Positions 54,353-64,000 of a stretch of 64,000 nt of DNA are shown here, piece after piece; positions within the stretch are counted from its first letter, which is position 1; each line of letters begins with the position of its first letter. The stretch is from Xaviernesmea oryzae (GTDB lineage: Bacteria; Pseudomonadota; Alphaproteobacteria; Rhizobiales; Rhizobiaceae), in NCBI RefSeq assembly GCF_900109605.1, contig NZ_FOAM01000003.1, positions 334,644 to 398,643 on the forward strand. Reading direction: 5' to 3'. The notes under the pieces are model-generated. The model was not told the origin of the DNA. It made no database searches and worked only from the letters and a program-made list of their open reading frames with translations. A program made the position numbers and the translations under genes.

Positions 54353-54832
54353 TTAACCCTTGGCAAAGGCCTCGAGTGCTGCGCCGGACAGGCGATAGCG
54401 CGTCCATTCGTCCAGCGGCTCCGCGCCAATGCCGCGATAAACGCGGATCGCCGGCTCGTTCCAATCGAGCACGCTCCATTCGAACCGGCCGCAGCCCTCT
54501 TCGATGGCGAGGCTGGCGAGATAGCGCAGCATGGCACGCCCGGCTCCCGCTCCACGCGCCTGCGGGGAGACATAGAGATCCTCCAGATAGAGGCCCTTCT
54601 TCGCCTGCCAGGTCGAGAATGAATAGAACCAGACGGCAAAGCCGACCGGCGCGCCATCGACCTCCGCCAGGATCGCGCGGGCGACCGAGCCCTCTCCGAA
54701 GAGTGCCTCGGCGATGCTGTCCTCGGTCGCCTCGACCTCGTGGCCGGCCTTCTCATAGACAGCGAGCTCACGGATGAAATGCAGGATCGTTGCGCAATCG
54801 GCACGGGTGGCGAGGCGAAGCGTTGGTGACAT
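54353..54832 (-). CDS. GNAT-family acetyltransferase
   Basis: This 160-residue GNAT protein begins TLRLATRADCATILHFIRELAVYE and has the acetyl-CoA pyrophosphate loop QARGAGAGRAML (about 93-104) after GLYLEDLYVSP, then RFEWSVLDWNEPAIRVYRGIGAEPL. The pattern is close to diamine/aminoglycoside-type N-acetyltransferases (spermidine/thialysine acetyltransferase-like). The substrate is not established. The ATG at 54830-54832 has a weak ribosome site. The longer frame to 54958 reads through a terminator palindrome. Confidence 0.86.
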   Translation of the reverse strand: MSPTLRLATRADCATILHFIRELAVYEKAGHEVEATEDSIAEALFGEGSVARAILAEVDGAPVGFAVWFYSFSTWQAKKGLYLEDLYVSPQARGAGAGRAMLRYLASLAIEEGCGRFEWSVLDWNEPAIRVYRGIGAEPLDEWTRYRLSGAALEAFAKG

Positions 54833-54923
54833 GAAGCAAATCTTGAAAAGGCGGGAATGAAACAGGGCGCCGGGACCGGCGGCGGGAATCATGCGATCAA
54901 CACCTGTGTGGCCCGCAACGGAT

Positions 54924-54955
54924 AAAAAAGCCCGTATGCAGCGCTGCATACGGGC
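54924..54955 (-). terminator. Terminator with a perfect 26-base palindrome
   Basis: A perfect 26-base palindrome (54930-54955, arms GCCCGTATGCAGC and GCTGCATACGGGC with no spacer) is followed on the minus strand by six T residues (54924-54929). It begins 15 bases past the lipoprotein gene stop and should terminate that transcript. Confidence 0.9.
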
Positions 54956-54970
54956 CATGTTCTTACAAAA

Positions 54971-55588
54971 TCAGAAGACCTGCCACCACTTGCGGCCGGT
55001 GCCGTCCACTTCGGCTTCCTTCTTGCGGCGGCGCTCCTTGTCCTGCTCGGGCTCTCCCAGATCGTTGATCTGGTCTTCGGATACGGCGCGATAGGCCAGC
55101 GGCGGGTCGCTGAGGAAACGGCGCTTGTCGGAATAGGCGCCCATCTGCGTGCGGCGGGCTTCGCGATAGGCGGCCTGCTGCTCTTCCGCCGTCAGCGCCT
55201 TGCTATTGGCCGAGGACTTGGCGAGCGGGGAGACGTAGGTGGAGCTATTGGCGTTTTCCGTTGCCTCGTCGCGCAGACGCTGCCGGGTTTCCTCCGGCGA
55301 TTCCAACCACTGCGGATTGTCCTTGGAGGCGAGCGACGTCTGCGGCTGGACCAGCGCCGTCTTCTGCGAGGACGGCGGCATGACCAGGCCAGGGCGCGGC
55401 TGATATTTCAGGTTCTTCGGCTTTTGGCCTTCCATGCTGACGACATTGCCGAGATCGTCCATGAGATGCTCGCCGGCCGTCTTGTCGGTGCCATAGGTCG
55501 GGCCGCCGACGCAGCCGGACAGAACCAGTCCGCTTGCCAGCAAGGCCAGCGCGGCAGTTCCACTGCGCATCTGTCGCGAAATTTCCAT
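54971..55588 (-). CDS. Secreted lipoprotein of unknown function
   Basis: This 205-residue protein starts MEISRQMRSGTAALALLASG and has the lipobox LVLSGC, so it should be lipidated at Cys26 and held in the envelope. The rest is low in hydrophobicity and rich in Gln, Glu and Arg; it includes QPRPGLVMPPSSQ, a predicted coiled region (ETRQRLRDEATENANS) and the basic tail ERRRKKEAEVDGTGRKWWQVF. I do not recognise a functional domain. Similar proteins occur in rhizobia. The ATG at 55586-55588 has GGAAGGA upstream. Confidence 0.85.
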   Translation of the reverse strand: MEISRQMRSGTAALALLASGLVLSGCVGGPTYGTDKTAGEHLMDDLGNVVSMEGQKPKNLKYQPRPGLVMPPSSQKTALVQPQTSLASKDNPQWLESPEETRQRLRDEATENANSSTYVSPLAKSSANSKALTAEEQQAAYREARRTQMGAYSDKRRFLSDPPLAYRAVSEDQINDLGEPEQDKERRRKKEAEVDGTGRKWWQVF

Positions 55589-56043
55589 GCCTATCCTTCC
55601 CGCCAAGCGCCTTCGATGAGGCGTCACGCATCGCCCATGATGCGCCAAGAATGCCATTCGGCCGCCCGGGCCGCACGTCCGCAGATCGCCTGGCCTCGAT
55701 ACCCTGCTCCAGGTCCGCGACACCGGGTGCGCGGCTGGATATGCTCTTGCCTCTGCCATGACATCTCGGCGTCATGAGACGCCAAAATCCCATCGGCCTG
55801 CGGCGCAAGCGCGCTGACGCGCACAAGTGCAGCCCTGAATTGCCTTAGATGCGATTGCCCTGACGGACAAATCCGCCGATTTTCAGGCAACCGCCTCTTT
55901 TGCCACCCAGCACCCCGTTCAAGGCGCCAGGCAAGCCCGCTCGTCTCTTAGCGCAAGGGCGGCGCAGGCGCAATCAACGGGCTTAGGGTTCTGTTAACAG
56001 AACGCCTGCCGCACCCTTTGAGGACGCGGCAGGCGCAAGCTGT
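55589..56043. other. 455-base gap after ileS
   Basis: No gene is supported. Just after the ileS stop lies an inverted repeat with nine-base arms GCCTGCCGC (56004-56012) and GCGGCAGGC (56026-56034), probably the ileS terminator though T residues after it are few. Next to it is a perfect 16-base palindrome with half GTTCTGTT (55988-56003). The rest should hold the lipoprotein promoter. No lspA-like frame was found here. Confidence 0.55.
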
Positions 56044-59007
56044 TTAAGCCTTGGCGTAGCCGAGTTCGCGCAAGGCCGCCGCATCGCGGGCCGACACGTC
56101 GGGAAAGGCCGGGTCAGAGCCGACATCCCGGGTCACCTTCCAGGAGCGGGCGCAGCGCGTGCCTTCGGCAAGCTTCGGCTCGACCGCCACCTTGGTGCCG
56201 TCCTCCAGGCGGAAGCTCCCCTCCGGCCCCTCGCCCGAAACGATCTCGATATCCGAGGTGATGCAGATCTCGGCGAAATCGAGACCCTCGAGGGCCGCCA
56301 TCAGTTCGGGATCGGCGATGTGAACGACAGGCGCCGCCTCGAGCGAGGAGCCGATGCGCTTGTCCTTGCGCTCGATCTCCAGCGCGCCGGTCACGGCACG
56401 GCGCACGATACGAACCTTGCGCCATTTTTCCGCAAGCTCCGCATCGCGCCATTCGGCCGGGATCGTCGGGAACTGTTCGAGATGCACGGATTCGGCCTGC
56501 GGATCGCGCGAGCGCCAGGCCTCTTCCGTGGTGAACGGCATCATCGGCGCGAACCAGAGCACCAGGCAATCGAACAGCTTGCGGATGACATAGAGCGCGG
56601 CGCGGCGCTTCAGGCTCGACGGCGCATCGCAATAGAGCGTGTCCTTGCGCACGTCGAAATAAAAGGCCGACAGCTCGACATTGGCGAAATCGGTCAAGGC
56701 ACGGGTGATGCGCTTGAAGTCGAAACCGTCATAGGCCTCGCGCACCAGCTGGTCGAGTTCCGACAGGCGATGCAGCATCAGCCTCTCGAGTTCGGGCAGA
56801 TCGGCATAGGCGATCTCCTCGCCGCCATCATGGGCGAGCGTGCCGAGCATCCAGCGAATCGTGTTGCGGATCTTGCGATAGGCGTCGATATTGGTCTGGA
56901 TGATGGTCTTGCCGACGCGCAGATCCTCCGCATAGTCGGAACTCATCACCCAGAGGCGGAGGATATCGGCGCCGGCGTCCTTCATGATGTCCTGGGGCGC
57001 GGTGACATTGCCCTTGGACTTGGACATTTTCTCGCCCTTCTCGTCCATGATGAAGCCATGGGTGACCACGGCGTCATAGGGCGCACGGCCGCGCGTGGCG
57101 CAGCTTTCGAGCAGTGAGGAATGGAACCAGCCGCGATGCTGGTCGGAGCCCTCCAGATAGACATCGGCAGGCCATTTCAGGTCCGGACGGTCTTCCAGCG
57201 TGAAGGTGTGGGTCGAGCCCGAATCGAACCAGACATCGAGAATGTCGGTGACCATGGTCCACTGCTCGGCATCATGTTCGTTGCCGAGGAAGCGCTCCTT
57301 GGCGCCCGCCGCGAACCAGGCATCGGCCCCTTCCTTCTCGAAGGCTTCGAGGATGCGGGCGTTCACCGCCTCGTCCTTCAGGACGGTGCCAGCCTTGTCG
57401 GCAAAGACGCAGATCGGTACGCCCCAGGCGCGCTGACGCGACAGCACCCAGTCCGGCCGCTGCTCGATCATGGCGCGCAAGCGGTTCTGGCCGGCGGCCG
57501 GCACGAAGCGCGTGTCGTCGATGGCCTTGAGCGCGCGCGAACGCAGCGTCGTGCCGTCGCCGAGGTCCTTGTCCATATAGACGAACCATTGCGGCGTGTT
57601 GCGGAAGATCACCGGCTTCTTCGAGCGCCAGCTATGCGGATAGTCATGCTTGATCCGGCCACGGGCAAACAGGTTGTTGGCAGCGATCAGCGCCTCCGTC
57701 ACCCGCTTGTTGGCGTCGCCCTTCTTGCCGTTGTCGTCCATCACGCGGGCCGCGCCGCCCTCTGCCGAAGGGCCGAAGCCGGGCGCCTCGTCGGTGTAGA
57801 AGCCGGCATCATCGACGGTGAAGGGGATCTTGGTGTCGATGCCGCGGCTGCGCAGCGTGTTTGCGGCGGCCATCCAGGCATCGAAGTCCTCGCGGCCATG
57901 GCCGGGCGCGGTATGGACGAAGCCCGTGCCCGCATCGTCGGTGACGTGATCGCCATCGAGCAGCGGAACCTGGAAGCTATAGCCGAGCGAAGCCAGCGGA
58001 TGGGCGCAGGCGATGGCGGAAAGTTCATCGCCGGCGACATCGCGCAACAGGTTCAGCGTCACCTTGGCCTTGGCGGCGCAATCGCCCGCCAGCTTCTTGG
58101 CGAAGATCAGTTTTTCGCCCGGCTGCGGCCCGAAATCATTAGCAGCCTCGGTCACCTCATAGAGGCCATATTCGATACGCGAGGAGAAGGAGATCGCCCG
58201 GTTGCCGGGAATGGTCCAGGGCGTCGTGGTCCAGATGACGACGGAGGCGTCTTCGATATCGGGATAGAAGGTCGAAGCGGGGCGCGCGCTAGCGGCGGCA
58301 TCCGCATCTGGGGCCGGCTGCGCCGGCATGACCGGGAACTTCACCCAGATCGTGTCGCTCTCGACCTCGTGATATTCGACTTCCGCTTCCGCCAGTGCCG
58401 TGCGCTCGACCACCGACCACATGATCGGCTTGGAGCCACGATAGAGCTGGCCGCTGACGGCGAGCTTCAGAAGCTCGCCGGCGATACGGCTCTCGGCATG
58501 GAAGTTCATGGTCGTATAGGGCCGCTCGAAATCACCCTCGATGCCCAGACGGCGGAACTCGGCCGACTGGATGTCGATCCAGCCTTGCGCGAACTCGCGG
58601 CACTCCTTGCGGAATTCGTTGACCGGCACCTCGTCCTTGTTCTTGCCGGCGGCGCGGTATTTCTCCTCGATCTTCCATTCGATCGGCAGACCGTGGCAGT
58701 CCCAGCCGGGCACGTAATTGGCATCGCGCCCACGCATCTGAAAGGAGCGGGTGATGACGTCCTTCAGCACCTTGTTCAGCGCATGGCCGATATGGATGTT
58801 GCCGTTGGCATAGGGCGGGCCATCATGCAGCACGAATTTCGGCCGGCCGGCGGCCGACGCCCGCAGGCGCTTGTAGAGGTCCATCTCCTGCCAGCGCTTG
58901 GCGATCTCCGGCTCCTTCTGCGGCAGGCCGGCGCGCATGGGAAATTCGGTTTCGGGCAGATAGAGCGTCTTGGAATAATCGAGGGTCGTCTCGGCGGATT
59001 CGGTCAT
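56044..59007 (-). CDS. ileS: Isoleucyl-tRNA synthetase
   Basis: IleS charges tRNA-Ile and edits valine. The 987-residue class I enzyme has HIGH at 72-75 ([11 protein letters not shown]), the editing domain ([12 protein letters not shown]) and KMSKS at 660-664. The C-terminal zinc-binding region of the E. coli enzyme is degenerate: only one cysteine remains in [14 protein letters not shown] and the second CxxC is replaced by [10 protein letters not shown]. It therefore probably folds without that zinc. The ATG at 59005-59007 begins [20 protein letters not shown], the normal family start. The large plus-strand frame across it is a shadow. Confidence 0.97.
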   Translation of the reverse strand: MTESAETTLDYSKTLYLPETEFPMRAGLPQKEPEIAKRWQEMDLYKRLRASAAGRPKFVLHDGPPYANGNIHIGHALNKVLKDVITRSFQMRGRDANYVPGWDCHGLPIEWKIEEKYRAAGKNKDEVPVNEFRKECREFAQGWIDIQSAEFRRLGIEGDFERPYTTMNFHAESRIAGELLKLAVSGQLYRGSKPIMWSVVERTALAEAEVEYHEVESDTIWVKFPVMPAQPAPDADAAASARPASTFYPDIEDASVVIWTTTPWTIPGNRAISFSSRIEYGLYEVTEAANDFGPQPGEKLIFAKKLAGDCAAKAKVTLNLLRDVAGDELSAIACAHPLASLGYSFQVPLLDGDHVTDDAGTGFVHTAPGHGREDFDAWMAAANTLRSRGIDTKIPFTVDDAGFYTDEAPGFGPSAEGGAARVMDDNGKKGDANKRVTEALIAANNLFARGRIKHDYPHSWRSKKPVIFRNTPQWFVYMDKDLGDGTTLRSRALKAIDDTRFVPAAGQNRLRAMIEQRPDWVLSRQRAWGVPICVFADKAGTVLKDEAVNARILEAFEKEGADAWFAAGAKERFLGNEHDAEQWTMVTDILDVWFDSGSTHTFTLEDRPDLKWPADVYLEGSDQHRGWFHSSLLESCATRGRAPYDAVVTHGFIMDEKGEKMSKSKGNVTAPQDIMKDAGADILRLWVMSSDYAEDLRVGKTIIQTNIDAYRKIRNTIRWMLGTLAHDGGEEIAYADLPELERLMLHRLSELDQLVREAYDGFDFKRITRALTDFANVELSAFYFDVRKDTLYCDAPSSLKRRAALYVIRKLFDCLVLWFAPMMPFTTEEAWRSRDPQAESVHLEQFPTIPAEWRDAELAEKWRKVRIVRRAVTGALEIERKDKRIGSSLEAAPVVHIADPELMAALEGLDFAEICITSDIEIVSGEGPEGSFRLEDGTKVAVEPKLAEGTRCARSWKVTRDVGSDPAFPDVSARDAAALRELGYAKA

Positions 59008-59130
59008 GGGTGTTTGCTCGGACAGATCTGGCTGCGCGGCAAGAGCGCCGGCGCGGTGGACGAAGGGGAGATGACAGGACGGCGCGGCCAGCCCTTGAAC
59101 GCCTGACAGGCGGCATCGGGCGGCGCACGA

Positions 59131-59187
59131 AAACCCGGCCCTTCCGGCGCTTCGCTCAAGCCGCGAAGCGCGGGCGGAAGGCCGGGC
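59131..59187 (-). terminator. Terminator between ribF and ileS
   Basis: A long GC-rich hairpin, with arms at 59135-59156 and 59164-59187 pairing over about 20 bases with small bulges, is followed by TTTT on the minus strand (59131-59134). It is about 135 bases after the ribF stop in the 314-base ribF-ileS gap. It implies that ileS has its own promoter in the remaining 120 bases. Nothing else was seen in that gap. Confidence 0.8.
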
Positions 59188-59321
59188 CGGTAATTCGAAA
59201 CAGGGTCTGCCGGGCGCCGATGGTCATGATCGCCCTCTCTAAGGCGTTTCCAAGCGAAAAGGAAGGGGCGCGCGCTCAGAAGCTGATTGAGGGGACACTG
59301 CCGCCGGCCGTTATAGCGCAG

Positions 59322-60308
59322 TCAAAAACACAGGGCCGCATCGATCCCGCTCAGCGGCGTGACGCCGGACAGCAATGCGCGCGCTTCCGCCTCGTCCTGG
59401 CGCATCTGGGCGACCAGCGGATCGAGGCCGGAGAATTTCAGCTCGTCGCGGAGATGACCGAAGAAGCTGACGGAAGCAACTTTGCCGTAAAGGTCGCCCG
59501 ACCAGTCGAACAGGAAGGTTTCCAACAGGGCTTCGCCAGCCTGGGTGACGGTCGGCCGGTTGCCGAAGCTCGCGACACCATCATGCAGCGTGCCGTCGGC
59601 CTCGCGGAAGCGCACGGCATAAATGCCGTTCTTCAATTCCGTCGCCGGGTCGAGCCGCATATTGGCCGTGGGATAGCCGAGCGTGCGGCCGAGCTGCTTG
59701 CCATGGATCACCTCGGCCTCGACGGTGAAACGGTAGCCGAGCAGGCCGGCCGCCTCGATGACATCGCCTGATTTCAGGAGGCTGCGGATCCGGCTTGAGG
59801 AGATGACTTCGGCATTTTCGTCGCGGAAGGCATCGACCAGCGTGACACCGAACCCCTCGGCCTCGCCCGCCTGCATCAGGAAGGCCGGGCCGCCTTCGCG
59901 CCCTTTGCCGAAATGAAAATCGAAGCCGGTGACGACATGGCCGGCATGCAGCCAGTCGATGAGGACTTGGCGGACGAAATCGCCGGCCGATAGCTCGGAG
60001 AAGGAGCGGTCGAAGGGATATTCGATGACGCAGGCAAAGCCCATGGCTTCCAACAGCCGGGCCTTCAGCGGCGCCTCGGTCAGGCGGAAGACCGGCTGTT
60101 CGGGCTTGAAGACGCTGCGCGGATGCGGCTCGAAGGTCAGCACCAGCGCCTTGACGCCGCGCACTTCGGCCTCCTTCAGCGCCCGTTCCAGAACCGCCTG
60201 GTGACCGCGATGCACGCCGTCGAAATTGCCGATGGCGATCACCCCGCCCTTCAGGTCGTCGGGCAGAGGCTGGCGGGTCTCGTTGCGGTGAAAGATTGTT
60301 GTCGTCAT
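59322..60308 (-). CDS. ribF: Bifunctional riboflavin kinase/FAD synthetase
   Basis: RibF makes FMN and then FAD. The 328-residue protein has the N-terminal nucleotidyltransferase domain (GNFDGVHRGH at 27-36, TFEPHPRSVF, GFDFHFGKGREG, SSSRIRSLL) and the C-terminal flavokinase domain (GRTLGYPTANM, NGIYAVRF, GNRPTV). The ATG at 60306-60308 overlaps the stop of the upstream HAD gene by ATGA, so translation is coupled. Confidence 0.95.
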   Translation of the reverse strand: MTTTIFHRNETRQPLPDDLKGGVIAIGNFDGVHRGHQAVLERALKEAEVRGVKALVLTFEPHPRSVFKPEQPVFRLTEAPLKARLLEAMGFACVIEYPFDRSFSELSAGDFVRQVLIDWLHAGHVVTGFDFHFGKGREGGPAFLMQAGEAEGFGVTLVDAFRDENAEVISSSRIRSLLKSGDVIEAAGLLGYRFTVEAEVIHGKQLGRTLGYPTANMRLDPATELKNGIYAVRFREADGTLHDGVASFGNRPTVTQAGEALLETFLFDWSGDLYGKVASVSFFGHLRDELKFSGLDPLVAQMRQDEAEARALLSGVTPLSGIDAALCF

Positions 60309-61153
60309 GCGAGCCGTGGCATCCACCATTTCGGCGATGCTCCCTCTGCCTTCAGAAAGGCGTTCAGCTTGGTTTCGTCGGTTTTTTCGCCGACCATGTA
60401 GTCTTTCGCATGGATACCGGCGCTGATGTAGAGCAGGTCCAGACCGAAATCGATCGCGCCGCGCACATCGGTCGGCATGCCATCGCCGACCGCCAGCACA
60501 CGCGCCCGGTCGAGGGCGCCGCGGATCGCCTTGGCTTCCGTCAGCGCCGCGCGATAGATCGGCTGGTGCGGCTTGCCGGCAATGCGGCTTTCCCCACCCA
60601 ACTCCGTATAGAGCTTGGCGATGGCGCCGGCGCAGGGAATGAGCCGGTGGCCGCGCTCGACCACGAGATCGGGATTGGCGCAGATCATCGGCAGCTTGCG
60701 CTTGGCCGCCGGCAGGAGCGTTGCCCGATAGTCTTCCGGCGTCTCGCTCTCGTCATCGAAAAAGCCGGCGCAGATGATCGCCTCCGCATCGTCGCTCGCC
60801 ACCATCTGCACGCCAAGCCCTTCGATCAGGGGCAGGTCGCGCTCCGAGCCGATGAAATAGACCTTCTTGGGGGCCGCCGAAATCAGCGTCCGCGTCACGT
60901 CGCCCGAGGTGACGATGCGGTCATACGCATCATCGGGCACGCCGAGCCCCCGGATCTGTGCGATGACACCGGGCGACGGCCGTGGCGAATTGGTGATCAG
61001 TACCACGGTCGCGCCGCGCGCCCGCGCGGCGACCAGCGCCTCGCAGGCCGGGCGAAACGCCTCGACACCATTGTGCAGAACGCCCCAGACATCGCAGAGC
61101 ACGACGTCGTAGCGGGCGGAAATATCACGAAACTCAGAAATCCGGGAGGGCAT
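60305..61153 (-). CDS. TIGR01459-type HAD hydrolase
   Basis: The 282-residue class IIA HAD phosphatase has motif I CDVWGVLHNG (Asp21), TNSPRPS, GKPHQPIYRAAL and GDGMPTDVRGA. Family TIGR01459 is found mainly in alphaproteobacteria, commonly beside ribF; the substrate is not firmly known. The coupling to ribF by an ATGA overlap suggests a role in flavin metabolism, for example dephosphorylating a riboflavin precursor (inference). The ATG at 61151-61153 is chosen; upstream codons to 61387 run into the groESL control region. Confidence 0.9.
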   Translation of the reverse strand: MPSRISEFRDISARYDVVLCDVWGVLHNGVEAFRPACEALVAARARGATVVLITNSPRPSPGVIAQIRGLGVPDDAYDRIVTSGDVTRTLISAAPKKVYFIGSERDLPLIEGLGVQMVASDDAEAIICAGFFDDESETPEDYRATLLPAAKRKLPMICANPDLVVERGHRLIPCAGAIAKLYTELGGESRIAGKPHQPIYRAALTEAKAIRGALDRARVLAVGDGMPTDVRGAIDFGLDLLYISAGIHAKDYMVGEKTDETKLNAFLKAEGASPKWWMPRLA

Positions 61154-61377
61154 GGCGTCTTTACGATCGGCGAAAAGGGTGATCGGTTCATGGCAAGGCT
61201 CAGCGCAAAACACAAGCGCCAAGGGCGGGCGAGCGCGTGCGGTCGGCATTTTTGCGCAGTCCGCAGCCAGCCATTCGGCCCTCAGGCCCAGGCTTTTGCC
61301 ATGGCTCACCGCAACGCATCGCCAGGCAAGACGCCAAAAAGTCACAAAAAATTTGCAAGCCTCGTCCGGTGGCGGTT

Positions 61378-61408
61378 CTTGACTCACGCTGGACGGATCA
61401 TTATCTCG
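61378..61408 (+). promoter_or_regulatory. Possible RpoH-type promoter of groESL
   Basis: CTTG at 61378-61381 and TTATCTCG at 61101-style position just before the CIRCE element (about 61101+300, that is 61401-61408) resemble the alphaproteobacterial RpoH pattern of CTTG followed about 18 bases later by CYTATNTNNG, with two mismatches. The downstream CIRCE would then overlap or follow the transcription start. Confidence 0.45.
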
Positions 61409-61414
61409 ACGTTG

Positions 61415-61441
61415 CTGGCACTCCCCGAGGGTGAGTGCTAA
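61415..61441 (+). promoter_or_regulatory. CIRCE element (HrcA operator) of groESL
   Basis: The left arm CTGGCACTC and right arm GAGTGCTAA are separated by nine bases, matching TTAGCACTC-N9-GAGTGCTAA with two mismatches in the left arm. HrcA binds this element and represses groESL until heat or misfolded protein occupies GroEL. It lies 60 bases before groES. Confidence 0.95.
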
Positions 61442-61500
61442 CAGTTCATCGCGGGTCCCATCTGCGCGATCCGCACGTCATTTGATCGAGGAAACAGACA

Positions 61501-61797
61501 ATGACAAGCACCAACTTCCGCCCGCTGCACGACCGCGTCGTCGTTCGTCGCGTCGAGTCCGAAGCCAAGACCAAGGGCGGCATCATCATCCCCGACACCG
61601 CCAAGGAAAAGCCGCAGGAAGGCGAAATCGTCGCCGTCGGCTCCGGCGCGCGTGACGAGTCCGGCAAGGTCGTCCCGCTGGACGTCAAGGCTGGCGACCG
61701 CATCCTGTTCGGCAAGTGGTCTGGCACCGAGGTCAAGCTCAACGGCGAAGACCTGCTGATCATGAAAGAATCCGACATCATGGGCGTCATTGCCTGA
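61501..61797 (+). CDS. groS: Co-chaperonin GroES
   Basis: This 98-residue heptameric lid of the GroEL chamber has the family N terminus [16 protein letters not shown], the mobile loop [20 protein letters not shown], then [32 protein letters not shown] and the C terminus [11 protein letters not shown]. It is preceded by a CIRCE operator and followed by groEL after 89 bases. Its stop codon lies within a 17-base tandem duplication. Confidence 0.98.
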   Translation: MTSTNFRPLHDRVVVRRVESEAKTKGGIIIPDTAKEKPQEGEIVAVGSGARDESGKVVPLDVKAGDRILFGKWSGTEVKLNGEDLLIMKESDIMGVIA

Positions 61798-61823
61798 TTT
61801 CGGATTTTGCCTGATTTCGGATT
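61790..61823 (+). repeat. 17-base perfect tandem duplication across the groES stop
   Basis: The 17-base unit TTGCCTGATTTCGGATT occurs twice head to tail (61790-61806 and 61807-61823). The first copy contains the final alanine codon and TGA of groES. The second copy lies wholly in the groES-groEL spacer. This looks like a recent slipped-strand duplication. Confidence 0.9.
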
Positions 61824-61883
61824 GGTCCGACATCGCATTGCTTGAGACGCTGGATTTCTCCAGCATTCAAACCAGGAGTTTGA

Positions 61884-63524
<1,641 letters not shown>

Positions 63525-63567
63525 TCAGCCAAACGGCTGGTGACACTGATCCATCCGGTTCAGTTGG

Positions 63568-63596
63568 AGGGCGGTCCCGCAAGGGCCGCCCTTTTT
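63568..63596 (+). terminator. Terminator of groESL
   Basis: AGGGCGG and CCGCCCT arms, extended by CCC/GGG with a one-base bulge and a GCAA tetraloop, are followed by five T residues, 44 bases after the groEL stop. Confidence 0.93.
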
Positions 63597-63660
63597 CGTT
63601 GTCCCGCGCAAAAATGACGTCGGCCAGAGCCTGCGCACCGGGAGCGGCCTCGAACAGGGC

Positions 63661-64000
63661 TAAAGCGTGTCGCTGTAAACCTGATTCATGGTTCCAGTTT
63701 GTCTTGCTCTGTGATTCACTTTGCCCATGGAAGGAGATGCACCATGGGCAAGCCGCATCCGATCGAGTTGCGTGAGCGTGTCGTTGCGTTTGTGAATGAA
63801 GGGCATAGCAACCGTGAAGCCGCTCGGCATTTCCGGGTTTCGCCTCGGTTCGTCAACAATATGATGATGCTGCATCGGTCATCCGGTTCTCTGGCCGCGG
63901 CCAAGCAGGGCCACCCGCCTGGTGGTGGGAAGCTTATGGCCCATGGTGACTGGGTCCGCGAGCGGATGTCGGCCCATGGCGAAACGACTTTGGACGAACT
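63661..64000 (+). mobile_element. Left part of an IS630-type insertion sequence
   Basis: The transposase frame starting at 63744 is preceded by about 80 bases of AT-richer sequence with no relation to groEL. A TA at 63661-63662, followed by AAGCGTGTCGCTGTAAACCT, is the likely left terminal repeat, since IS630 elements insert at TA. The right end and the matching inverted repeat lie beyond the window, so the boundary is provisional. Confidence 0.65.
63744..64000 (+). CDS. IS630-family transposase (partial, N-terminal part)
   Basis: The reading frame gives MGKPHPIELRERVVAFVNEG, then HSNREAARHFRVSPRFVNNMM and a Gly/Lys-rich linker, which is the helix-turn-helix N-terminal region of IS630/Tc1-type transposases of rhizobia. 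AAGGAG precedes the ATG at 63744. The frame is still open at 64000, so the DDE catalytic domain is outside the window. Whether the element is intact cannot be judged here. Confidence 0.85.
   Translation, partial: MGKPHPIELRERVVAFVNEGHSNREAARHFRVSPRFVNNMMMLHRSSGSLAAAKQGHPPGGGKLMAHGDWVRERMSAHGETTLDE

Noticed and set aside
57121..59106. 661-codon plus-strand frame antisense to ileS
   Set aside because: Low-complexity shadow translation; ileS motifs on the minus strand are unambiguous.

Overview
This window is ordinary-looking chromosomal core of an alphaproteobacterium, almost certainly a member of the Rhizobiaceae (Rhizobium/Agrobacterium/Allorhizobium group). The evidence is high GC, two different Fo b subunits (b and b'), a DUF2007-methyltransferase-SppA-GlyQ block, a PmbA-CysQ-DUF4170-WaaA-LpxK-DUF2093-MutL block, rhizobial-type paired LuxR solos beside mrp, an EcfG-type stress promoter, and a CIRCE-controlled groESL. 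About 50 protein genes are supported. No rRNA, tRNA, CRISPR array or prophage was seen. One insertion sequence runs off the right edge.

Layout. 0-4.2 kb: glyQ (partial), a small membrane protein, an S49 peptidase, an N6-adenine methyltransferase and DUF2007 on the minus strand, divergent from a long-chain polyprenyl diphosphate synthase. 4.5-10.7 kb: a periplasmic TPR protein, ispE, moaB, a small glycosyltransferase, a radical SAM protein and rnhB. 11.2-15.2 kb: transaldolase convergent with the Fo ATP synthase operon atpI-B-E-F'-F. 15.4-21.5 kb: SleB-type cell wall hydrolase, Kup, CorA and Mrp. 22-28 kb: two LuxR-type solo regulators, then an IclR regulator divergent from a sugar dehydrogenase-dgoK-dgoA-lactonase operon that fits oxidative (De Ley-Doudoroff) galactose/galactonate catabolism. 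28-35 kb: a PRC-barrel secreted protein behind a very good EcfG (general stress response) promoter, an N-methyl-amino-acid demethylase-like flavoprotein, a c-di-GMP phosphodiesterase and a PAS-receiver protein with no kinase domain. 35-45.5 kb: mutL, DUF2093, then the lipid A/Kdo cluster and pmbA, and a KefC-type antiporter. 45.5-50.3 kb: patatin, Nudix, rsmD, an rluB-like pseudouridine synthase with very long disordered tails, and tadA. 50.3-54.3 kb: an AfuA/FbpA-type ABC importer behind a likely Pho box, with its ATPase gene facing the other way. 54.3-61.2 kb: GNAT, lipoprotein, ileS, ribF and a HAD phosphatase. 61.4-63.6 kb: groESL. 63.66 kb to the end: the left part of an IS630-type element.

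I did not find an obvious new multi-gene defence or mobile system. The points most worth following are regulatory or architectural: the EcfG promoter at 28.2 kb, the Pho box at 50.3 kb, the paired TTCC/GGAA palindromes controlling the galactonate operon, the LuxR pair lacking AHL-contact residues, the His-rich Mrp lacking its CxxC motif, and the RG/GGK-rich tails on the pseudouridine synthase. All positions and motif calls were read by eye. Family assignments rest on recognised motifs, not on searches.
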